A DNA stretch of 58,505 nt from Bdellovibrionales bacterium (lineage in GTDB: Bacteria; Bdellovibrionota; Bdellovibrionia; Bdellovibrionales; UBA1609): NCBI GenBank assembly GCA_023301025.1, contig JALZUR010000036.1, positions 1 to 58,505 on the forward strand, written 5' to 3'. Positions 17,462 through 26,756 of this stretch are shown one piece after another. The position numbers and the translations under genes are program-made. Position 1 is the first letter of the stretch. Each line of letters starts with the position of its first letter. The notes below the pieces were generated by a model. It did not search any database. It was not told where the DNA came from and saw nothing but the letters and a program-made list of their open reading frames with translations.

Positions 17462-18142
17462 ATGAAGAATAAACTTTTTTATTTAAGCTCTTTTTTTATA
17501 CTTTTAGGTTTAGGGGGCTTGTTTTATTACAACAGTAGCCCTTCTGGTGCCGTAAAAGTTTTTTTGGTTAAAAATAAAGCTCTAAACCTTTATGGGCCAA
17601 AAGACTTAAAAAAAATCTATACATTTGTAAAAGATAAGCCTGAAGAGGCTGTAAACAACTTATCGTCACTGCCCTTTGTGGAAAGTGCGATACTCAGTAA
17701 GAGCTTATCTGGGCAGAGCAAGGTTGAGGTGTCTTTGCAAGAGCCAGTATTTGCGCTTGCTTCGGATGATATCTTTAAATTAGTGAATAAAAAAGGTGAG
17801 GTTTTTTCTGAAGTTCCACAGTACAAGTTGCCCAATATTCCCATTTTATCTGGGCGTTCTTTTTTGGTAAAGAAGAACAGAGTCAAGGCTATTCGTACAC
17901 TTGAGAAGATGCCGGAAAAAGGATTTGTCTCAAGAGAGAGTTTATCAGAAGTTTTATTAGAAGATGATTTATCTTATTTTTTTTCAGGTGTTGAAGGCAA
18001 AGTTTATATGGGGGAAGACGAAGTCAAAAGACGTTCGTTAAGACTTACAAAAGTTATTAAGTATCTTCGCTATCATGGTTTAAGAACAAAAGTTATTGAT
18101 GCAAGATTTAAAGATAAAGTTATTGTTTCGCTTAACGATTAA
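17462..18142 (+). CDS. ftsQ: FtsQ-type divisome protein
   Basis: Bitopic division protein linking early and late divisome parts. A short cytoplasmic N-terminus and one membrane helix (about residues 5-23) are followed by a POTRA-like region (about 50-100, LPFVESAILSKSL...VSLQEPVFAL) and a beta domain ending KDKVIVSLND. The 226-aa length is short but acceptable. Assignment rests on topology, the POTRA pattern and position between ddl and ftsA; FtsQ proteins diverge strongly. Confidence 0.82.
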   Translation: MKNKLFYLSSFFILLGLGGLFYYNSSPSGAVKVFLVKNKALNLYGPKDLKKIYTFVKDKPEEAVNNLSSLPFVESAILSKSLSGQSKVEVSLQEPVFALASDDIFKLVNKKGEVFSEVPQYKLPNIPILSGRSFLVKKNRVKAIRTLEKMPEKGFVSRESLSEVLLEDDLSYFFSGVEGKVYMGEDEVKRRSLRLTKVIKYLRYHGLRTKVIDARFKDKVIVSLND

Positions 18143-18176
18143 AAGCTTTTAATTTTTTTAAGCTTTGAAATTTTTT
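18142..18176 (+). terminator. Weak AT-rich hairpin after ftsQ
   Basis: AAAGCTT-N11-AAGCTTT directly after the ftsQ stop, followed by a run of six T. The stem is weak, so at best it attenuates read-through into ftsA. Confidence 0.35.
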
Positions 18177-18197
18177 AAGGCAAACTCGATAAAGGTC

Positions 18198-18221
18198 TAG
18201 ACATATAACAAAAGATGTCTA
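18198..18221. promoter_or_regulatory. Inverted repeat in ftsA promoter region (candidate operator)
   Basis: TAGACAT-N10-ATGTCTA, perfect 7-bp half-sites about 17 bases centre to centre, the geometry of a dimeric regulator site. It lies 27 bases upstream of a good -10 hexamer (18248) and 63 bases before the ftsA start. Confidence 0.45.
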
Positions 18222-18247
18222 CACTTTAACTTATGTGCACTATCATC

Positions 18248-18253
18248 TACAAT
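18248..18253 (+). promoter_or_regulatory. -10 element of ftsA-ftsZ promoter
   Basis: TACAAT matches the -10 consensus in 5 of 6 positions. A poor -35-like TTTAAC lies 17 bases upstream. The transcript would have a leader of about 24 bases carrying the AAGGGGG ribosome site of ftsA. Confidence 0.4.
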
Positions 18254-18283
18254 AGAGACTGCGAAGTCTAAAGGGGGTTTTAA

Positions 18284-19576
18284 GTGGAAAATTTAAACAC
18301 ATATAATAAGCCTAGAGTTGCAGCATTAGATTTAGGTTCATCAAAAGTTACCCTTTTAGTGGCAGAACTTACTGTTGATGGTTATAAAATTATTGGTCGT
18401 TCAACAGTTGAGCACACAAGTGTAAAGCAAGGTGCAATTGTTAATATTAGTAAAGCTACAGAAGCTTTAGCAAAAGCAAAACGTGAAGCTGAACTTAGCT
18501 CTGGCTTTGATATTCGCGATGTTTTTGTAAGTGTTGGTGGTTTAGGGATTCAGTCGTTTACGTCTAAGGGACTTGCCGCCGTTGAAGACAAAGAAGTTAC
18601 GGCAAGAGATATTTACAGTGTTTTAAAAACTGCAAAAGCAGTTTCGTTTCAAAGTGATCGACAGATTCTTCATTCTCTGCCTATTGAGTATCAGCTTGAT
18701 GGACAAGATGAGATTCAAAATCCAATGGGCATGTCAGGTGTGCGTTTAGAAGCTGATGTTCAACTAATCACAGCCTATAAAACAGTCTTTCCAAATCTAT
18801 TAACGTGCATTGAAGGTGCAGGTTTAAGAGTAAAAGAGTATGTATATCAGGCTTATGCCTCAAGTTTTTCAATTTTGTCTGAAGAAGAAAAAAATCTTGG
18901 TGTTTGTTTGGTTGAAATGGGTGGTGGCACCTGTGAATGGATCTCTTTTAGTGGAGGTGCTGTGACATCAACTGGTGCAGTTGGGGTAGGTGGCACAAAC
19001 TTTACAAATGATATTTCTTACGGTTTAAGAACGCCTTTTCAAGAGGCAGAAAAGATCAAGATCATGTATGGAAACTGCGTGCAAGTTGATCCATCTTTAG
19101 ATGCTGAAGCTGAAACTCCAATTGAAGTTACAGATGTTTCAGGCACTTCTAGCAGGACTCTTGATTTAGAGCAGTTAAATGAAATCATTACACCGAGAGC
19201 TTTAGAGACTTTAACGCTTGTACTTGAAGACATCAAAAAAAGTGTGGATGTGTCTCAATTGGCTTCAGGTATTGTGCTTACTGGTGGAGCCAGCCAGTTA
19301 AAAGGTCTTGAGACATTTATTAAGCAAAACTTTAGTGAAAATATTCGTATTGCATGTCCTGATCAAGTGACACAGGTGAATGAAAGCATTACGGACTCTT
19401 CTTTTGCTTGCTCTTTAGGTTTAATTGCTTTTGCAAAATCACAAAGCAATCTTCCTAAGAGAGAGTTTAAGTTTAGTAAACTTCGTTCTTTTAAAAAGAC
19501 AGAAGATAAAAAAGAGACAAGTGAAACAAAAGATATGACGTTCACACAGCAATTTAAAGAATTCATTGGTTTGTAG
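18284..19576 (+). CDS. ftsA: FtsA, actin-like FtsZ membrane tether
   Basis: Actin-fold ATPase that anchors FtsZ to the inner membrane. Phosphate-1 loop VAALDLGSSKVTLLV at the N-terminus, the 1C domain, VEMGGGTCEW and IVLTGGASQLKG are all present. The C-terminus ends in the amphipathic membrane-targeting helix TFTQQFKEFIGL. Length is 430 aa. It starts at a GTG behind AAAGGGGG. It has its own upstream region with a candidate operator, suggesting regulation apart from the mur genes. Confidence 0.95.
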   Translation: MENLNTYNKPRVAALDLGSSKVTLLVAELTVDGYKIIGRSTVEHTSVKQGAIVNISKATEALAKAKREAELSSGFDIRDVFVSVGGLGIQSFTSKGLAAVEDKEVTARDIYSVLKTAKAVSFQSDRQILHSLPIEYQLDGQDEIQNPMGMSGVRLEADVQLITAYKTVFPNLLTCIEGAGLRVKEYVYQAYASSFSILSEEEKNLGVCLVEMGGGTCEWISFSGGAVTSTGAVGVGGTNFTNDISYGLRTPFQEAEKIKIMYGNCVQVDPSLDAEAETPIEVTDVSGTSSRTLDLEQLNEIITPRALETLTLVLEDIKKSVDVSQLASGIVLTGGASQLKGLETFIKQNFSENIRIACPDQVTQVNESITDSSFACSLGLIAFAKSQSNLPKREFKFSKLRSFKKTEDKKETSETKDMTFTQQFKEFIGL

Positions 19577-19594
19577 CAAAGAGAAGGAGCGAGA

Positions 19595-21292
19595 ATGATC
19601 GAACTTGAAGATAACAAATCTGTAGGTGCAAGCATCAAAGTTATTGGTGTGGGTGGCGGTGGTTCAAACGCTGTTCAGACTATGATCGAAAATGGTTTAG
19701 AAGGTGTTGAGTTCACGGTTGCCAATACAGACACTCAAGCTCTTTCTGCTAATCCAGCAGAAGGTAAACTTAGATTAGGAAATGATTTAACAAAAGGTCT
19801 TGGAGCTGGAGCCAATCCTGAAATTGGAAAAAGGGCTGCAGAAGAGTCTTACAATGCAATTGTTGAAAGCCTTGAAGGTGCGGACATGGTTTTTGTCACT
19901 GCCGGCATGGGTGGTGGAACTGGAACAGGTGGAGCGCCTGTTGTTGCAAAGATTGCAAAAGAACTTGGGGCTTTAACTATTGGTGTGGTTACAAAACCTT
20001 TTTTGTTTGAAGGCAAAAAAAGAAGAAGACAAGCTCAAGAAGGCTTAGAAGAGCTTAAAAAAAATGTTGATACTCTTATTGTTATCCCAAATCAAAAACT
20101 TCTATCAATCTCCAATGAAAAAACTCCTCTTTTAGATACATTTAAAAAAGCTGATGAAGTCTTGTATCAAGCTGTTAAAGGGATTTCAGATCTTATTAAC
20201 ATAAGAGGTCTTATCAATTTAGATTTTGCAGATATTAGAACTGTTATGTCTTCTCAAGGCATGGCAATTATGGGCTCTGGTGTTGGAACTGGAGAACAAA
20301 GAGCGCTTGAAGCTGCCTCTTCTGCAATCTCGTCTCCTCTTCTAGAAAATGTTTCTATTGAAGGTGCAATGGGCATTATTATTAATGTTACTGGTGGACC
20401 TGATCTTACTCTATGGGAGGTTAATGAGGCCTCAACTCTTATCACTGAAGCTGCTCATGAAGATGCAGAAATTATTTTTGGTGCTGTTATCGATAATGAA
20501 ATGGGTGAAGAGATACGCGTGACAGTTATAGCAACTGGTTTCGGTGAGGAGCAACGAATAGAGCTTCCTCCTGTAAAAACAAAAGACGTAACACCGAAAG
20601 CTGTAAATAATGTTATCGGGCAAGGCCAAGCTTCTGTAACTCAAAACTCTCCCACTCAAGCAACAGCTTCAGGTGTTGGGACTTTAGAAGCTAATGCAAA
20701 CACTGTTGTTACGTCACAGACTCAAAATTTTCAGCCGCAAAATACTCAAACTCAGAATGCACAGGTTCAAAATACACAGACTCAGAACACACAAGTTATT
20801 GAAGTTGTTCCAAAGTCGATACTTGAAACTCAAAACGCACCGTCTGCAGCTTTAGAAAAGGCTCAAAAAATTATAGACTCCGCTCCCATGGTTGCCGAGA
20901 GTGCAGAGGGTGTTGAAACTCAAATAGAGTCTGACCCTAATCAACCAGAGCTTCCTTTTGAAATGAAAAGCCAAACAGAAGTGAATCAAGCTGAATCTGG
21001 AGAATCTATTCTTCCTATCAATCAAGAGTCTGTATCTGATTCTGTTTCACCTCGTGAGTCACTTCTTGCAAAAGCAAGAGCTTACAGGCTTGAAAAAGAA
21101 GCCTTAAGACTCAAACAAGAATCTGATCGTTTTGATGAAACTGTTCATAATGATTTAGAAGATCCAATGCAGATTGCAAAGCGAATGTCTAATGAGATTT
21201 TAGAGCAAGAGTCTAATAAATTAGACGAAACAGATGAGCTAGAAATACCCACGTATTTAAGAAACAAACACTCTGATGACTTAGGGGTTTGA
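19595..21292 (+). CDS. ftsZ: FtsZ, tubulin-like division GTPase with long Q/N-rich linker
   Basis: Polymerising GTPase that forms the division ring. The GTPase core has [13 protein letters not shown], the tubulin signature [11 protein letters not shown] (about residues 105-115) and [11 protein letters not shown]. After the core (about residue 320) comes a 230-residue variable linker containing a Gln/Asn/Thr repeat (about 375-401, units like TQNTQ), an acidic region and a basic helix. It ends in the conserved FtsA/ZipA-binding peptide IPTYLRNK. At 565 aa it is much longer than the usual 380-400. An AGAAGGAG ribosome site precedes the ATG. Confidence 0.96.
   Translation: MIELEDNKSVGASIKVIGVGGGGSNAVQTMIENGLEGVEFTVANTDTQALSANPAEGKLRLGNDLTKGLGAGANPEIGKRAAEESYNAIVESLEGADMVFVTAGMGGGTGTGGAPVVAKIAKELGALTIGVVTKPFLFEGKKRRRQAQEGLEELKKNVDTLIVIPNQKLLSISNEKTPLLDTFKKADEVLYQAVKGISDLINIRGLINLDFADIRTVMSSQGMAIMGSGVGTGEQRALEAASSAISSPLLENVSIEGAMGIIINVTGGPDLTLWEVNEASTLITEAAHEDAEIIFGAVIDNEMGEEIRVTVIATGFGEEQRIELPPVKTKDVTPKAVNNVIGQGQASVTQNSPTQATASGVGTLEANANTVVTSQTQNFQPQNTQTQNAQVQNTQTQNTQVIEVVPKSILETQNAPSAALEKAQKIIDSAPMVAESAEGVETQIESDPNQPELPFEMKSQTEVNQAESGESILPINQESVSDSVSPRESLLAKARAYRLEKEALRLKQESDRFDETVHNDLEDPMQIAKRMSNEILEQESNKLDETDELEIPTYLRNKHSDDLGV
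20717..20797 (+). repeat. Imperfect repeats coding Q/N/T-rich segment of FtsZ linker
   Basis: CAGACTCAAAAT-like units recur with variations such as CAAACTCAGAAT and CAGACTCAGAAC, each reading as QTQN or a close variant. The segment looks built by slippage of a 12-15 base unit. Confidence 0.6.
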
Positions 21293-22059
21293 TGTTAGCC
21301 TTTGTTTCTGATGTGCATCTCACAGAGCCTCATACTAAAAAGTATGAGGTTTTTTTGTCTTTTCTTGAAAATTGTAAAGACAATAAAGATTTAGAGCAGC
21401 TCTTTTTGGTAGGTGATATTTTTGATGTGTGGCTTGGGCATAAAAGTTTTTTCTTAAAAAAACATGAACAGCTTTTGCTACTTTTACAAGAAATTGCAAA
21501 AACAAAAAAAGTACATATCTTTGAAGGCAATCATGACTTTCATTACAATAAAAACTGGTTTAAGAAAAAATCTATTCTCATACATAAAGATTCCTATGAA
21601 TTTGTATACGAGCAAAAAAAGTGGTTTGTCTGTCATGGGGATTTACTAAATTCAAAAGACTACGGTTATAGATTTTTTAGGGCTTTTATGCGCACAAGTT
21701 TTATAAAGCTTTTGATCTGGCTTTTACCGGGGCAGTTTTCATACAAAGTGGGGCGTATGCTTAGCTCTACTGATGCTAAGACACAAAAAGACTACTCTTC
21801 ATTCTCAAAAGAAGAGTTTATAAAAAAATGGAAGATATGGACGAGTCGTTTAAGACAAAAAAAAGACTTTGATGTGTTTGTGTGTGGTCACTATCATGTC
21901 CGCCTTACAGAAAATCTAATTTTTGAAAAAGAGGTGGCTCTTAATAATAAGCGTCAAAATACACTAGAGACGTATAACCTTGGCTCATGGCTTGGTAAGA
22001 GTTTTAAATATCTTCGAGTAGATAAAAAGAAATCAGAATTCATAACAATCAATAAATAG
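21292..22059 (+). CDS. lpxH: UDP-2,3-diacylglucosamine hydrolase (lipid A pathway)
   Basis: Calcineurin-like metallophosphoesterase that cleaves UDP-diacylglucosamine to lipid X. Metal ligands are in order: Asp7 and His9 (SDVHL), Asp42 (VGDIFD), Asn80-His81 (EGNHDF), His115 (CHGDLL) and the C-terminal CGHYHV. The ATG at 21292 overlaps the ftsZ TGA by one base, so it is coupled to ftsZ; a TTG one codon earlier is less likely. Length is 255 aa. LpxH is inferred over other phosphoesterases from the extra metal-site pattern and size. Confidence 0.78.
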   Translation: MLAFVSDVHLTEPHTKKYEVFLSFLENCKDNKDLEQLFLVGDIFDVWLGHKSFFLKKHEQLLLLLQEIAKTKKVHIFEGNHDFHYNKNWFKKKSILIHKDSYEFVYEQKKWFVCHGDLLNSKDYGYRFFRAFMRTSFIKLLIWLLPGQFSYKVGRMLSSTDAKTQKDYSSFSKEEFIKKWKIWTSRLRQKKDFDVFVCGHYHVRLTENLIFEKEVALNNKRQNTLETYNLGSWLGKSFKYLRVDKKKSEFITINK

Positions 22060-22062
22060 CTT

Positions 22063-23763
22063 TTATATCTGAGCTTCACACTTTTCATCAAGCAGTTCTT
22101 TTGCATGATTGATACTGGTTTTTGTTATGCTCTTTCCCGAAAGAAGCCTGGCAAGTTCACCAACACGCTCTTCTTTTTTTAAGGTGTTGAGATCAGTTTC
22201 TTGTCCTTTTAGACCAGAGCTTTTTTCAATTAAAAAATGATGATCTCCTAAAGCAGCCACTTGAGGTAGGTGGGTGATAGTGATCACTTGCTGGCCACAA
22301 GAAAGTCGTTTTAATTTTTGCCCAACCATGCCTGCTGTAAGGCCACTAACTCCACTGTCTATTTCATCAAAAAGATATGTTCTGGGAGCCTCTTGATTTT
22401 CTAGTGATGATTTTAAAGCGAGTAAAATACGACTTAGTTCTCCACCACTAGCGGCTTGTTTTATTGTTCGCTCTTGAAGGTTTTTCCTTCCGTGGCTGAG
22501 CCAAAATTCAAGAGACTCTTTTCCAAACTCTAAGTTGTCAGTGGCTTTAAATTTAACTTTTAACTTTAAGTCTTTCATGTTGAGTTCTTTTAAGTGTGAT
22601 GTGACTTCATTTTCAAAATCTTTTTTATGTTTTTTTCTAGAAAGACTTAACTCTTCTAATAAAGGATTTAAGTTTTCCATAACAGCATCAATTTCACTTT
22701 TAAGTTCTAATTTTCGTTCATCATAAAGCTCTAAATCTTCTCTTTGTCTTAAAAGGTCTTTAAATATCTGACTTAAACCTGAGGCATCAGTATTGTATTT
22801 TCTAAAAAGATGATTGTAAGTTTTTAACCTGTCTTTGATTTCATCAAAGCTTAAATCCACTCCTGATTGCGTCGAAAGAGTAAGTGATTTTGTAAGGTCA
22901 AGAGCCTCTTCACAAGAGTCTACAGCTTGGTTTAGGCTTTCTAAAATATCACTGTTAGGGTTCACTTTTTCATGTTCGTTAATTAGGGTATAAAGTTGAG
23001 ATAGTATTGAATCGCTTGCATTTTTTATACTAGAATTTGTAAGATGAATGGCTTGTTTAAAGTTTTCTTCTTTAAGTCTATTTTCTTTTAAAACTTTTAA
23101 GCTTTCAAAATCAGCTGAATCTGGTTTGAAGTTTTCCAGCTCGCTTAATTGAAAGTTTACAAAATCTAGTTTTTGTAAACGGTCAGATTCCTTTGATTCA
23201 AGTTCATTCAAAGATTTTTTATGTTCTTTTAGTAAAAAATTAAGTTTAGAAATCTCAAATCTAAGTTCTTTGTGTTTGCAGTAGCCATCAAAAAGATCTC
23301 TTTGATAAGAAGTTTCTTGTAAATTCTTATTGTCGTGTTGATTGGTAAGTTCAATTAAAGGCTCAGAGCTTCCAGATAAATCAATTAATGGTGAAACAAT
23401 AGATTTAAGTTCATTCAAAGATGCTAAAGACCCATTGATATAAGTTTTTGAACGACCCTTTGGACTTAAGATTCGTCTAACAAGTAATGTGTTTCCTTCT
23501 TCTGCACTGTAGCTTAAATCATTAAGTCTTTTTTTTATATCTACTCTGCTGTGTACAACAAAAAGCCCTTCAACAGTGGCGTCTTCAGAAAATTTTCCAG
23601 TTAGATTTTGGTGAGCTTTGGCCCCCATTAAAATCTGCAGTGACCTTAAAAGTAAAGATTTACCAGCCCCAGTTTCGCCAGTAATTACGTTTAGACCTTT
23701 ATCAAAGTGAACGCTTAAATCTTTAATCAGTGCAAAATTTTTAACTCTAAGTTCTGTAAGCAT
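22063..23763 (-). CDS. recN: DNA repair protein RecN
   Basis: SMC-like ATPase acting early in double-strand-break repair. Walker A GETGAGKS (29-36) and C-terminal signature ASGGELSRILLALK with Walker B YLFDEIDSGVSG flank a long coiled-coil (about 150-370). The 566-aa length is typical. Its ATG shares one base with the nadK stop (TGATG). It converges on lpxH with only 3 bases between stop codons, so no terminator fits there. Confidence 0.95.
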   Translation of the reverse strand: MLTELRVKNFALIKDLSVHFDKGLNVITGETGAGKSLLLRSLQILMGAKAHQNLTGKFSEDATVEGLFVVHSRVDIKKRLNDLSYSAEEGNTLLVRRILSPKGRSKTYINGSLASLNELKSIVSPLIDLSGSSEPLIELTNQHDNKNLQETSYQRDLFDGYCKHKELRFEISKLNFLLKEHKKSLNELESKESDRLQKLDFVNFQLSELENFKPDSADFESLKVLKENRLKEENFKQAIHLTNSSIKNASDSILSQLYTLINEHEKVNPNSDILESLNQAVDSCEEALDLTKSLTLSTQSGVDLSFDEIKDRLKTYNHLFRKYNTDASGLSQIFKDLLRQREDLELYDERKLELKSEIDAVMENLNPLLEELSLSRKKHKKDFENEVTSHLKELNMKDLKLKVKFKATDNLEFGKESLEFWLSHGRKNLQERTIKQAASGGELSRILLALKSSLENQEAPRTYLFDEIDSGVSGLTAGMVGQKLKRLSCGQQVITITHLPQVAALGDHHFLIEKSSGLKGQETDLNTLKKEERVGELARLLSGKSITKTSINHAKELLDEKCEAQI

Positions 23764-24611
23764 CAGTCTCTGTCTCCAAACTTTAGTTTTTCACGAAGAA
23801 GGCTAAAGTAATTGTGTGTGGGATCTTTTAAAACTTTGATACTGTGGTTTGATTTTGTGACAACAAGTTTGTGCTCAGAAGAAATTTCTTGGATATGAAT
23901 TCCATCTAATGTAACGCTTGCATTTTTAACATCTTTAAAAAGTTTTAAAGAAATTATGTGATTGTCTGGAAGTACCAAAGGTCTTGATGTTAAACTGTGA
24001 GGTGCCACAGGAGTTACTGCTAAGACTTTAGCTTCTGGGTAAATGATAGGGCCGCCTGCAGCAAGGTTGTAGGCAGTACTTCCAGTCGAGCTTGAAATAA
24101 CAACTCCATCAGCTTTTATGTCATAAATGAGTTGATCATTTGAATAAACATTAAGACGCACCAGCTGGGGTCTTGCTCCACGTTCAACACATAAATCGTT
24201 TAAGACTTTGTGTGTAGATATAAGGGTGTCGCCTTTGTAAAGTTGTACCTTTAAAAGGTCTCTATGAAAAACTTTGAGTTCGTTTTTTAAGACTTTATCT
24301 AGTGTTTTAAATACATCTTTACTTTTATGCTCAGTCAAAAAACCAAGAGAGCCAAGGTTTACCCCAACAAGTGGTATATCTAAGTTTACTAAAGCCCTTG
24401 AAGCTGAAAGATAAGTGCCGTCTCCACCAAGAACCACAACCACCTCAGGTAGGGGGTTTAGTTTTGAAAAGCAACCTTCGCTCAGCTCTGTTGAAGAAAA
24501 GGCGTAAATGTCCGTTAAGCCTTTATCTTCTAAGTAGCTTTTGACTTCATCACAAAGATTTTTAGCTTTTTGGGTGTCAGATCTAAATACCAAAGCTATA
24601 CTTTTTATCAT
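23763..24611 (-). CDS. nadK: NAD kinase
   Basis: Phosphorylates NAD to NADP. Conserved GGDGT (62-66), the NE/D-like box LNDLCVERG and the glycine-rich DGVVISSSTGSTAYNLAAGGPI are all present. Length is 282 aa. An AGAGG ribosome site precedes the ATG. It lies between the M3 peptidase (12 bases) and recN (1-base overlap), forming one minus-strand operon. Confidence 0.95.
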   Translation of the reverse strand: MIKSIALVFRSDTQKAKNLCDEVKSYLEDKGLTDIYAFSSTELSEGCFSKLNPLPEVVVVLGGDGTYLSASRALVNLDIPLVGVNLGSLGFLTEHKSKDVFKTLDKVLKNELKVFHRDLLKVQLYKGDTLISTHKVLNDLCVERGARPQLVRLNVYSNDQLIYDIKADGVVISSSTGSTAYNLAAGGPIIYPEAKVLAVTPVAPHSLTSRPLVLPDNHIISLKLFKDVKNASVTLDGIHIQEISSEHKLVVTKSNHSIKVLKDPTHNYFSLLREKLKFGDRD

Positions 24612-24623
24612 AAGGGACCTCTT

Positions 24624-26663
24624 TTAGTTTATGAGCTTATCTCTTTTTAAAAGAGCCTTAGTGTCAGGTTTTTGTCCTCTAAAATTAATATAAAGTTGAT
24701 CAGGATCTTCAGTGCCACCACGTTCTAAAATATGCTCTTTAAAAGAGAGTGCCACCTCTTTATTAAAAATTCCTTTTTCTTTAAAAAGTTCAAAGGCATC
24801 AGCATCAAGTACTTCAGCCCACTTGTAGCTATAGTAGCCGGCTGCATAACCTCCAGCAAAAATATGTCCGAAAGAGCATGAAAAGTTTGTGCCTTCTGTA
24901 GTAGGTAAAAGATTAAATTCTTTTGTCGCCTCATTTTCAAAATCAATCACATCAGTAATTTTTTCTGGATCAAGCGTGTGATAGAGCATATCTAAGGTTG
25001 CAAATCTTAATTGTCTTACACACCCGTAGCCACTTAGAAAGCTTTCAGCATTTTTAATTTTTGTAACATAATCTTTAGGAATGACTTCATCAGTCTTATA
25101 ATGTCTTGCGAATAACTTAAGAGACTCTTCTTCTAAGACCCAATTTTCCATAATCTGTGAAGGAAGCTCAACAAAATCCCAATACACATTTGTTCCAGAA
25201 AGAGATGTGTACGTGCACTGAGATAAAAGTTCGTGAAGGGCGTGACCAAACTCATGAAATAGAGTTCTAGTTTCATTAAAAGTTAGAAGAGAAGGTTTGT
25301 TATCTGTGGGCTTTGTAAAATTACAAACAATGCTAACGTGAGGTCTTTTGACTTCTCCACCTGTTAAGCCTTGCGATCTAAAATGTGTGCACCATGCACC
25401 GGAACGTTTGCTTGATCTTGGGAAAAAATCTGTAAAAAACAAACCTACAAAGCTTTGATCTTTTTTTGAGAAAACTTTGTAAACATCAACTTCTGGATTG
25501 TATGTCGAAACTTCTGTGGTTTTTTTAAACTCAACATCATAAAGTTTTTCAGCATGTAAAAATGCTCCATTTAAAACTTTATCAAGTGGAAAATAAGGTC
25601 GTATCTCTTCTTCGCTAAATGAAAAGCGCTCCTGTCTTAATTTTTCTGAGTAGTAGCTAAAGTCCCAAGCTTGAAAGTCTTCTAAGCCATCGTTTTCTTT
25701 AGCAAACTTTTTAACCTCTGCAACTTCTTTTTTAGCAGCACTAAGGCTGTGACCTTTTAAATCGTTTAAAAAATTAAAAACAGTTTCAGTAGACTTGGCC
25801 ATACGGTTTTGTAAAACAAATTCTGCGTAGTTTTTAAAGCCTAAAAGCTTAGCTTTCTTAGACCGTAGAGTTACTATCTCTTTGATAAGCTTTTGATTTG
25901 AATGTTCACCTGTGACAGCTTTTGTAGAGTTTGCTTTGTAAAAGTGTTCTCTTAATTTTCTGTCTTCACAGTATTTTAAAATGGGTAATAGACTTGGATG
26001 CTGAAGGGTAAAAAGGTAAGTGCCCTCAGGCAATTTTTTTTGTTTAGCCTCCATTAAAGCTGCGTTTAGTGCGCTTTCAGGAAGACCTTTTAGTTTACTT
26101 AACTCATTTGTAGTCCAAGAAAAACTATTGGTAGCATCAAGTGAATTTTTAGAAAATTGTGGGGATAGTCCTGAAAGTTTACTGTCGACATCTTTTAAAA
26201 GCTCTTTGTTTTCTTTAGAAAGTTCAGCCCCATTTTTTATAAAGTCTTTGTAATACTTTTCAGTTAATTTTTTATCCTCACCTTTGAGTGAATCAAGCTC
26301 GTCTTTAAACACCTTTTCAACTCTTTTAAAAAGATCTTCGTTTAAGACTATAGAGTTTGAGTAGGCTGATAAAAGTGGGGAGTACTTTTCAACAAGGCTT
26401 TGAACCTTTTCATTGGTCTCAGTGCCAAAAAGGTTAAATAAGACATTTAAAACTTTATCTAGATCTTCATCAGAAGTTTCTAATGCTAGAATTGTATTTT
26501 TAAAAGACGCTGTATCTTTTTGTTCAGTGATGTCTGATACATTTTTATAAGCTTTGTCTAGTGCGATTTGAACACTTTTATCAAGCTCTTCAATATTTAG
26601 ACTGTTAAAATCAAAGCTTCCGTCAGGGGTTTTATCTGAATTAAAGTATGAGTGTTGGTGCAA
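24624..26663 (-). CDS. M3-family zinc oligopeptidase (OpdA/PrlC-like)
   Basis: Cytoplasmic thimet-type metallopeptidase that degrades short peptides. The zinc motif FHEFGHALHE gives His470, Glu471 and His474, and the downstream helix with the third ligand lies near WDFVELPSQIMENWV. Length is 679 aa, typical for PrlC/oligopeptidase A. The start is a TTG behind GGAGG. No signal peptide. It heads the operon with nadK and recN. Confidence 0.92.
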   Translation of the reverse strand: MHQHSYFNSDKTPDGSFDFNSLNIEELDKSVQIALDKAYKNVSDITEQKDTASFKNTILALETSDEDLDKVLNVLFNLFGTETNEKVQSLVEKYSPLLSAYSNSIVLNEDLFKRVEKVFKDELDSLKGEDKKLTEKYYKDFIKNGAELSKENKELLKDVDSKLSGLSPQFSKNSLDATNSFSWTTNELSKLKGLPESALNAALMEAKQKKLPEGTYLFTLQHPSLLPILKYCEDRKLREHFYKANSTKAVTGEHSNQKLIKEIVTLRSKKAKLLGFKNYAEFVLQNRMAKSTETVFNFLNDLKGHSLSAAKKEVAEVKKFAKENDGLEDFQAWDFSYYSEKLRQERFSFSEEEIRPYFPLDKVLNGAFLHAEKLYDVEFKKTTEVSTYNPEVDVYKVFSKKDQSFVGLFFTDFFPRSSKRSGAWCTHFRSQGLTGGEVKRPHVSIVCNFTKPTDNKPSLLTFNETRTLFHEFGHALHELLSQCTYTSLSGTNVYWDFVELPSQIMENWVLEEESLKLFARHYKTDEVIPKDYVTKIKNAESFLSGYGCVRQLRFATLDMLYHTLDPEKITDVIDFENEATKEFNLLPTTEGTNFSCSFGHIFAGGYAAGYYSYKWAEVLDADAFELFKEKGIFNKEVALSFKEHILERGGTEDPDQLYINFRGQKPDTKALLKRDKLIN

Positions 26664-26713
26664 AGTAGGCCTCCATTAATTTGAAAGCCTTACCATACAC
26701 TCTTTTGAGGGGA

Positions 26714-26733
26714 AGGGCTTTAAATGAAGCCCT
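26714..26733. terminator. Hairpin between M3 peptidase and lipoprotein gene
   Basis: AGGGCTT-N6-AAGCCCT, a perfect 7-bp stem after the lipoprotein stop on the minus strand. No T-tract follows in either direction, so its role as a terminator is doubtful. Confidence 0.35.
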
Positions 26734-26756
26734 GAGTTGCATTATTTAGTTTAGAA

